Shown here: positions 6,449 through 10,934 of the stretch, in pieces
Layout: every line of letters starts with the position of its first letter
How positions within the stretch are numbered: the first letter of the stretch is position 1
Origin: Ruminococcus sp.
Lineage (GTDB): Bacteria > Bacillota > Clostridia > Oscillospirales > Ruminococcaceae
Reading direction: 5' to 3'
Length of the DNA: 13,728 nucleotides
NCBI GenBank assembly: GCA_031262625.1
Contig: JAISHJ010000045.1
Coordinates: forward strand, 1-13,728
Made by a program: the position numbers and the translations under genes
The notes under the pieces: generated by a model
The model's database searches: none
The model's input: only the letters and a program-made list of their open reading frames with translations
Told to the model about the DNA's origin: nothing

Positions 6449-7736
6449 TTTCCCCGATAAGCCCTTCTTCATCTGTCCCGATAATGAGCACGCTCTTAAG
6501 CGAATTCCTCCATGTTTCGGTCTCGCCCCGAACCTGAACATGAATGTAATTTTCCGAAAATCCTCGGTGTAAGCCGGGGATTTTTTCTTTTTCAAAGAGG
6601 ACTGATAAAGTCTTTCCGACGAAACTTTTTTCAAATTCGCGCCTTGACTGCGAAGTAATATCCGATAGTTTTTTAGCGCGGATTTTCTTTACATTTTCGG
6701 GTATTTGGTCTCCCATTAAAGCCGCTTTCGTACCCTCACGCCTTGAATAAGGGAAAACGTGTACCGAGCCGAAGCCGATTTTCTTTATATTTTCACAGCT
6801 TAGAGCGAAATCTTCTTCCGTCTCCCCGGGAAATCCTACAATAATATCGGTGGTTATCGAAGCACCGGGGAAATTTTCGCGAAGCTTTCTTACAAGTTCT
6901 AAATATTCAGAGATTTTTATATGCCTGTTCATATTTGAAAGCGTGCGGTCGCAGCCGGACTGTAACGAAAGATGAAACTGCGGGCAGACATTCATTTCTT
7001 TGAAGATAGCTATGTCGCTGTCGGAAATAATTTCCGGCTCGAGTGAACCTAAGCGTATACGCACGTCAGGCGCGGCGGCTCTTATCGCTTCAACTGCATC
7101 AACAAGCTTCAAACCAAATTCAATTCCGTAAAAGGCAAGGTTAATTCCGGTAAGAACAATCTCTTTATAGCCGTTTTCCGCAAGAATTTTAGCATCATGC
7201 TTTACAGATTCAAGCGGCTTTGAGCGAAAACGCCCGCGGGTTTTCGGGATAATGCAATACGTGCAGTTCATGTTGCAGCCGTCTTGAATTTTAAGGAAAG
7301 CGCGTGTGTTATCTGTGAAGTCGGATACCGAAAAGTCCTCGAAAGCCTTAATATTATCGGTAAAATTCGATACTGATAATTCGTCAAAAATATTAACAGG
7401 AGAAGCTTCCGCAAGTCGATTTTTTATCATAGAGGGCAGTTTATTTCTACCGGAAGTGCCTATAATAATATCTGCATCTTCATTTTCGGGATGAATTTCA
7501 GAATAACAACCCGTAAGAGCAATTAGCTTTTCTGGGTAGCTTCTCTTTAGTCTCGAAAGCGTTTTTCTTACTTTAGAATCTGCGCTGTCGGTAACTGTAC
7601 AGGAATTTATAACGAAAATATCCGCTTCCTGCTCAGTGGAAGCGGTAAAAAAGCCCTGTTTTAGAAAGTTTTTTTTCATTGCTTCGGTCTCTGTAAGGTT
7701 AACTTTACAGCCGAAAGTAATGAAAAATACGCTCAT
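6435..7736 (-). CDS. mtaB: tRNA t6A37 methylthiotransferase (radical SAM, MiaB family)
   Basis: A 433-residue radical-SAM enzyme that adds a methylthio group to N6-threonylcarbamoyl-A37 of ANN-decoding tRNAs. The N-terminal MTTase domain has Cys10 in TFGCKVN, Cys46 in INSCTVTD and Cys77 in LTGCYSE for the auxiliary Fe-S cluster. The GCKVN variant points to MtaB rather than MiaB or RimO. The radical-SAM cluster is Cys154-x3-Cys158-x2-Cys161 in KIQDGCNMNCTYC. A C-terminal TRAM domain runs from about 365 to the end. I chose ATG 7736 (MSVFFITFGCKVN, with AAGGA just upstream) rather than the in-frame ATG at 7781. The longer start adds 15 residues atypical of the family. A 15-residue linker segment is duplicated at 117-146. 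The gene is convergent with and overlaps the preceding gene by 14 bases. No clear promoter was found. Confidence 0.93.
   Translation of the reverse strand: MSVFFITFGCKVNLTETEAMKKNFLKQGFFTASTEQEADIFVINSCTVTDSADSKVRKTLSRLKRSYPEKLIALTGCYSEIHPENEDADIIIGTSGRNKLPSMIKNRLAEASPVNIFDELSVSNFTDNIKAFEDFSVSDFTDNTRAFLKIQDGCNMNCTYCIIPKTRGRFRSKPLESVKHDAKILAENGYKEIVLTGINLAFYGIEFGLKLVDAVEAIRAAAPDVRIRLGSLEPEIISDSDIAIFKEMNVCPQFHLSLQSGCDRTLSNMNRHIKISEYLELVRKLRENFPGASITTDIIVGFPGETEEDFALSCENIKKIGFGSVHVFPYSRREGTKAALMGDQIPENVKKIRAKKLSDITSQSRREFEKSFVGKTLSVLFEKEKIPGLHRGFSENYIHVQVRGETETWRNSLKSVLIIGTDEEGLIGEIISC
6557..6596 (+). terminator. Intrinsic terminator of the sigma/anti-sigma operon, embedded in the 3' part of mtaB
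   Basis: On the plus strand, arm AAAATCCTCGG (6557-6567), loop TGTAAG, and arm CCGGGGATTTT (6574-6584) form an 11-bp stem with one G-U pair. It is followed directly by TTCTTTTTC, so the U-rich tail starts inside the stem's base. It lies 109 bases after the stop of the membrane protein gene, inside the antisense mtaB TRAM-domain coding region. The tail faces the plus-strand direction only. Confidence 0.8.
7299..7388 (-). repeat. mtaB: Diverged 45-bp tandem duplication within mtaB
   Basis: Residues 117-131 (FDELSVSNFTDNIKA) and 132-146 (FEDFSVSDFTDNTRA) are tandem copies, with 9 of 15 residues identical and most others conservative. The two DNA units share about 29 of 45 bases by hand count. 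The copies sit in the linker between the MTTase domain and the radical-SAM core, where relatives usually have one copy. Confidence 0.7.
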
Positions 7737-7781
7737 ATTTCCTTGCTTTTCCATATTTAATGGCAAATTCATAAAAAACAC

Positions 7782-7810
7782 TTGACAAACTCAAATTTTT
7801 CTGCTACACT
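7782..7810 (+). promoter_or_regulatory. Housekeeping promoter for the HPr-like gene
   Basis: TTGACA (7782-7787), a 17-base spacer and TACACT (7805-7810) form a near-consensus sigma-A promoter, with transcription expected near 7817 and a leader of about 31 bases. The TTG of the -35 box is in frame with the gene and can be mistaken for a start codon. Confidence 0.82.
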
Positions 7811-7847
7811 TAAAAAGGAAACAAAAGTTCAAAACGGAGGTAATATT

Positions 7848-8081
7848 ATGCAAACCAAAAAAATCAAACTCTCGTCCATCAACGACGTTAAAAAATTCGT
7901 CAACGCAACCCTTGATTGTCCTTATGAAGTGGACGTTTCAAGCGGAAGATACGTTGTTGACGCGAAATCTATCATGGGGCTTTTCTCCATGGACCTCACA
8001 AAGCCGGTTGAAATGACTATCAACTCCGATACCGACTGCTCTAAATTCCTCGACCAAATCAAGGAATTCATCGTGGAATAA
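7848..8081 (+). CDS. HPr-like protein lacking the phosphorylatable histidine
   Basis: A 77-residue protein of HPr length and fold pattern, similar to HPr-family proteins of Clostridia. The second half matches HPr clearly: VVDAKSIMGLFSMDL (residues 37-50) corresponds to the Ser46 region of HPr, with Ser41 as the candidate HPrK-type serine. The canonical GIHARPA phosphorylation loop is absent. Residues 11-19 read INDVKKFVN, and there is no histidine anywhere in the protein. It therefore cannot pass PEP-derived phosphate in the PTS, and a Crh-like regulatory role through serine phosphorylation is one inference. ATG 7848 is chosen because GGAGG (7836-7840) lies 7 bases upstream and the promoter sits at 7782-7810, excluding the longer frame. 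The gene is monocistronic, with a terminator 59 bases past its stop, and convergent with pyrB. Confidence 0.85.
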   Translation: MQTKKIKLSSINDVKKFVNATLDCPYEVDVSSGRYVVDAKSIMGLFSMDLTKPVEMTINSDTDCSKFLDQIKEFIVE

Positions 8082-8096
8082 GCGGGACGTACTTCA

Positions 8097-8113
8097 CACA
8101 GCTTACGGCTGTG
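8097..8113. other. Small hairpin at the hpr/pyrB convergent junction
   Basis: CACAGC, loop TTACG and GCTGTG make a 6-bp perfect stem spanning the pyrB stop codon. No U-tract follows on either strand, so it does not qualify as an intrinsic terminator by itself. Confidence 0.3.
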
Positions 8114-9164
8114 CGGCTTCGCAATAATCGCAAAAAAGCATATCTCCCTTGCGGCGAAAGCTATGAGGGAGGTATTTTTCTTTTCTTGTCACGCACTTTT
8201 CGTTTTTACATATTATGTCGGAATGTTCCTCATGAAAAAGCTTAACAGGATTTTCATTCTTCAAAACTTCGATTATAAGCGCCATACGAACGTATACGCC
8301 GTATTTCGCCTGTAAAAAATACTTTGCTCTGGGGTCGTCGTCCACGGCAATTTCAATCTCGTCTACCCTCGGAAGCGGATGGAGAATTATCGCGTCGGGC
8401 CTCATCAGCCTTAACATATCCTTCGTCAGGATATATTTGTCTATAGCGGCATCGGACTTTCCCGCGAAACGCTCGCGCTGAATCCTCGTCATATAAAGCA
8501 TATCAAGCTTCGGAAGTGCATCTTCGAGGGAATAAATCTCCTCAAATTCACAGCCGTTCGCCTTAACAATATCTTTTATGTAATCGGGCATTGAAAGTTC
8601 CGGCGCGCTTATGAAGATAAATTTATTGCCCGAAAATTTAGAGAGAGTTTTACAGAGTGAATGTGTGGTGCGCCCGTATTTTAAGTCTCCGCACACGCCG
8701 ATAGTGAGGTTTTCAAGCTGTCCGTGTGCAAGCTTAATCGTCAGCAAATCTGTGAGAGTTTGTGTCGGGTGAAGATGCCCGCCGTCTCCGGCATTAATTA
8801 TCGGGCAATCGGAAGATAGAGCCGCCGCCTTCGCCGAACCCTCAACAGGGTTTCGCATAACCATAATATCTGCGTATGAAGACACAACCTTAGTCGTATC
8901 CTTAAGGTTTTCGCCCTTTGCTACGGAAGATGTTTCGGGATTATCGAAGCCTATTAAAGTTCCGCCGAGACGAAGCATCGCCGTCTGAAACGACATCTGA
9001 GTCCGTGTTGAAGGCTCGTAAAAAAGTGTCGCGAGAACCTTTCCTTTACAGCACTCAGAATACTCATCGGTATTAAGAGCTATATCTGCGCCGGATTTAA
9101 CTATCTTTTTTATATATTCAATAGGGAAATCATCCAAATCAATTAAGTGTGTAAATTTATTCAT
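8103..9164 (-). CDS. pyrB: Aspartate carbamoyltransferase with a fused PyrI-type zinc domain
   Basis: A 353-residue cytoplasmic enzyme that makes N-carbamoyl-aspartate from carbamoyl phosphate and aspartate in pyrimidine synthesis. The catalytic part (1-about 308, the usual PyrB length) has the carbamoyl-phosphate motif FYEPSTRTQ (48-56), VAKGENLKDT at 81-90 (family Lys84 region), GDGGHLHPTQTLTDL (126-140), RIQRERF (227-233) and HPLPR (262-266). A C-terminal extension carries Cys319-x4-Cys324-x20-Cys345-x2-Cys348, spelled CKNEKC...FCDYCE. This closely resembles the zinc domain of PyrI (CPNSNC...CKYCE in E. coli, from memory), but the PyrI nucleotide-binding domain is not present. ATG 9164 is used because AAGGAG lies 8 bases before it; the in-frame TTG at 9185 would overlap this ribosome site. 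It has its own consensus promoter. Confidence 0.94.
   Translation of the reverse strand: MNKFTHLIDLDDFPIEYIKKIVKSGADIALNTDEYSECCKGKVLATLFYEPSTRTQMSFQTAMLRLGGTLIGFDNPETSSVAKGENLKDTTKVVSSYADIMVMRNPVEGSAKAAALSSDCPIINAGDGGHLHPTQTLTDLLTIKLAHGQLENLTIGVCGDLKYGRTTHSLCKTLSKFSGNKFIFISAPELSMPDYIKDIVKANGCEFEEIYSLEDALPKLDMLYMTRIQRERFAGKSDAAIDKYILTKDMLRLMRPDAIILHPLPRVDEIEIAVDDDPRAKYFLQAKYGVYVRMALIIEVLKNENPVKLFHEEHSDIICKNEKCVTRKEKYLPHSFRRKGDMLFCDYCEAAQP
8140..8187 (+). terminator. Intrinsic terminator of the HPr-like gene, embedded in the 3' part of pyrB
   Basis: Arm ATATCTCCCTT (8140-8150), a 14-base loop and arm GAGGGAGGTAT (8165-8175) pair over 11 positions with two G-U pairs. TTTTCTTTTCTTG follows. It begins 59 bases after the HPr-like stop and lies in the antisense of the pyrB zinc-domain codons (about residues 326-342). 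Confidence 0.7.
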
Positions 9165-9194
9165 ATAAACTTCTCCTTTTTTCAAGCCTTATAA

Positions 9195-9223
9195 ATTATA
9201 TCACAAAATATTTGCTCTGTCAA
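9195..9223 (-). promoter_or_regulatory. Consensus housekeeping promoter for pyrB
   Basis: On the minus strand, TTGACA (9223-9218), a 17-base spacer and TATAAT (9200-9195) match the consensus at all twelve positions. Transcription should start near 9188, giving a leader of about 25 bases. That is too short for a PyrR-type attenuator. Confidence 0.85.
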
Positions 9224-9240
9224 TTAAATTTGTATTGACA
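9218..9240. repeat. Inverted repeat formed by back-to-back -35 boxes of pyrB and the alpha-glucuronidase gene
   Basis: TGTCAAT (9218-9224) and ATTGACA (9234-9240) are perfect inverted 7-mers separated by 9 bases. Each arm contains one divergent promoter's -35 box. The symmetry could be just two consensus -35 boxes, or also an operator site. Confidence 0.6.
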
Positions 9241-9263
9241 TAAGTCTTAATTTGTGTTAAAGT
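9235..9263 (+). promoter_or_regulatory. Putative promoter of the alpha-glucuronidase gene
   Basis: TTGACA (9235-9240), then a 17-base spacer and TAAAGT (9258-9263) as a 4-of-6 match to the -10 consensus. A nearby TATACA (9265-9270) is an alternative -10 but is poorly spaced. The weak -10 next to a perfect -35 suggests a regulated promoter, which is inference. GAGGT at 9280-9284 is the ribosome site. Confidence 0.55.
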
Positions 9264-9290
9264 TTATACATAAAAGTGTGAGGTAAATAT

Positions 9291-10934
9291 ATGTTTAAAT
9301 ATAGAGTAATTAATCATTGGGATAATATGGACGGCAGTGTTGAGCGCGGTTATGCCGGAAATTCGCTTTTTTTTAAGAATAATAAATTCGATTACGACAA
9401 GACTAAGATTGAAAGCTACGCGAAACTTTTGGGCAGTATCGGTATAAACCAAATCTCCCTCAATAACGTAAATGTTAACAGCGTTTCCGCAAAGCTTATT
9501 ACAGAAGAATTCCTGCCCGACCTTGCGAAAATCGCGGAAATTTTCAGAAAATACGGTATAGCTTTGCTTATAGCGATAGAATTTTCCGCTCCCAAAAGTC
9601 TCGGCGGTTTGCCTTCCTGCGACCCCTGTGACAGGGCAGTAGCAGACTGGTGGAAAGCGCAGACCGACATTGTCTATAGCTACATACCGGACCTTGCAGG
9701 ATTCCTCGTTAAGGCGGACAGCGAATTCAGAGACGGTCCGGCTTCCCTCGGGCGGTCTCAGGCTGACGGCGCGAACGTTATCGCCGCTGCGCTTGCTCCG
9801 CACGGCGGGATTCTTTATTGGCGTTGCTTTGTCTATAATTGTAGGCAGGACTGGCGCGATACTTCCACCGATCGTGCGAAAGCCGCCTACAACGAATTCT
9901 TCCCTCTTGACGGAAAATTCGCCGAAAATGTTATTTTGCAGATAAAAAACGGTCCGCTTGATTTTCAGGTAAGAGAGCCGCTTTCACCGCTTTTAGGCAA
10001 CATGATAAATACTCGCGAAGCCTTAGAACTCCAGATTACACAAGAGTATACAGGGCAGCAAAAAGACCTCTTTGCACTTGCCGTTCAATGGGAAGAGTAT
10101 TTTAATTCCCCCGTTTCCGATACGGAAATTTTAGCAGACATCTGCGGTGATGATTACATCTCCTCGATAACTGCCGCGCCAAAATCCTGCCGTATTGAAG
10201 CAATCTGCGGCGTAGCTAACGTCGGGGACGACAAATTTCTTTGCGGCAATCCTCTTGCGGAAGCGAATCTTTACGCTTTCGGGCGTTTCGGGCAAAATCC
10301 GCACGACAGCGCGAAAGCTATTCTCTCCGACTGGACAAAAAATTATTTCGGGAAAGACATTCCCGAAATCGCCGAAATGTTGTATAAATCAAAGAATATA
10401 TACGAAATGTATACATCACCACTTGCGCTTGGCTGGATGGTTACGCCGCATTACCACTACGGACCTTCGCCCGAGGGCTATGAATATGACAAATGGGGAA
10501 CTTACCACAGAGCAAATCATACCCATGTAGGCGTTGATAGGACTTCTTGCGAGAAGTCCGGAACTTCCACCGGCACAGGCTATACTGAGCAGTACCACTC
10601 GTACTTAGCGAAGCTTTATAATAAGCCCGAAACTACTCCGGAGGAACTGTTACTCTTTTTCCACCGCCTGCCCTATGACTATAAATTAAAGTCCGGACAA
10701 ACACTGCTCCAATACATCTACGACACGCATTTTGAAGGAGCGGAAGGTGTGAAATGGTTGATAAAAACTTGGCAGAGCGTAGAGAACAAAGTCCCGGCGG
10801 ACGTGTTTGAAGAAGTACAAAAGCGGCTGAGCGGACAGCTTGAGAACGCTAAAGACTGGAGAGATATTATAAATACATATTTCTACCGCTTTACCGGGAT
10901 TCCCGACGAAAAGGGTAGACTGATTTACGCTTAA
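9291..10934 (+). CDS. aguA: GH67 alpha-glucuronidase lacking the N-terminal domain
   Basis: A 547-residue glycoside hydrolase family 67 enzyme that removes (4-O-methyl)glucuronic acid from the non-reducing end of xylo-oligosaccharides. No signal peptide is visible, so it is intracellular. The protein begins at the catalytic barrel with RVINHWDNMDGSVERGYAG (5-23). Putative catalytic acid Glu145 (KADSEF), bases Asp224 (GPLDFQ) and Glu252 (ITQEY) are all present. Their spacings of 79 and 28 match those I recall for the Geobacillus enzyme (E285, D364, E392). The C-terminal domain (KWGTYHRANHTHVGVDRT to NTYFYR..GIPDE) is complete. The usual N-terminal sandwich domain of about 140 residues is missing, and the 105 bases upstream cannot encode it. 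A likely insertion at about 418-426 (TSCEKSGTS) coincides with a DNA palindrome. It overlaps copA's stop by 4 bases. It supplies substrate for the uronate operon at 1-3689. Confidence 0.93.
   Translation: MFKYRVINHWDNMDGSVERGYAGNSLFFKNNKFDYDKTKIESYAKLLGSIGINQISLNNVNVNSVSAKLITEEFLPDLAKIAEIFRKYGIALLIAIEFSAPKSLGGLPSCDPCDRAVADWWKAQTDIVYSYIPDLAGFLVKADSEFRDGPASLGRSQADGANVIAAALAPHGGILYWRCFVYNCRQDWRDTSTDRAKAAYNEFFPLDGKFAENVILQIKNGPLDFQVREPLSPLLGNMINTREALELQITQEYTGQQKDLFALAVQWEEYFNSPVSDTEILADICGDDYISSITAAPKSCRIEAICGVANVGDDKFLCGNPLAEANLYAFGRFGQNPHDSAKAILSDWTKNYFGKDIPEIAEMLYKSKNIYEMYTSPLALGWMVTPHYHYGPSPEGYEYDKWGTYHRANHTHVGVDRTSCEKSGTSTGTGYTEQYHSYLAKLYNKPETTPEELLLFFHRLPYDYKLKSGQTLLQYIYDTHFEGAEGVKWLIKTWQSVENKVPADVFEEVQKRLSGQLENAKDWRDIINTYFYRFTGIPDEKGRLIYA
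10540..10559. repeat. aguA: Inverted repeat at an apparent in-frame insertion in the GH67 gene
   Basis: Arms GGACTTCT and AGAAGTCC are perfect 8-bp inverted repeats with a TGCG loop. A third related copy, GGAACTTCC, follows at once. The stretch encodes the residues between VDRT and GTGY, which are fewer in the relatives I recall. Confidence 0.5.

Noticed and set aside
7665..7680. A8 run forming an A-AAA-AAC slippery heptamer early in mtaB
   Set aside because: It falls within a conserved MTTase segment (MKKNFLKQGF); a shifted product would be a useless fragment, and no biological precedent supports it.
7737..7781. Longer mtaB start at 7781
   Set aside because: It adds 15 residues before the family-typical MSVFFITFGCKVN and lacks a convincing ribosome site; not fully excluded.
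7782..7847. Upstream TTG start that would lengthen the HPr-like protein by 22 residues
   Set aside because: That TTG is part of the -35 box TTGACA, and the added residues do not resemble HPr. ATG 7848 has an ideal GGAGG.
9165..9185. TTG start for pyrB
   Set aside because: It overlaps the AAAAAAGGAG ribosome site of ATG 9164, and the extra residues match no family pattern.
9165..9194. PyrR-type attenuator or riboswitch in the pyrB leader
   Set aside because: The predicted leader is only about 25 bases, too short for an anti-terminator/terminator pair.
9367..9374. T8 run near the start of the GH67 gene as a phase-variation tract
   Set aside because: The run is short and encodes Leu-Phe-Phe in a normal family position; no evidence of variation.
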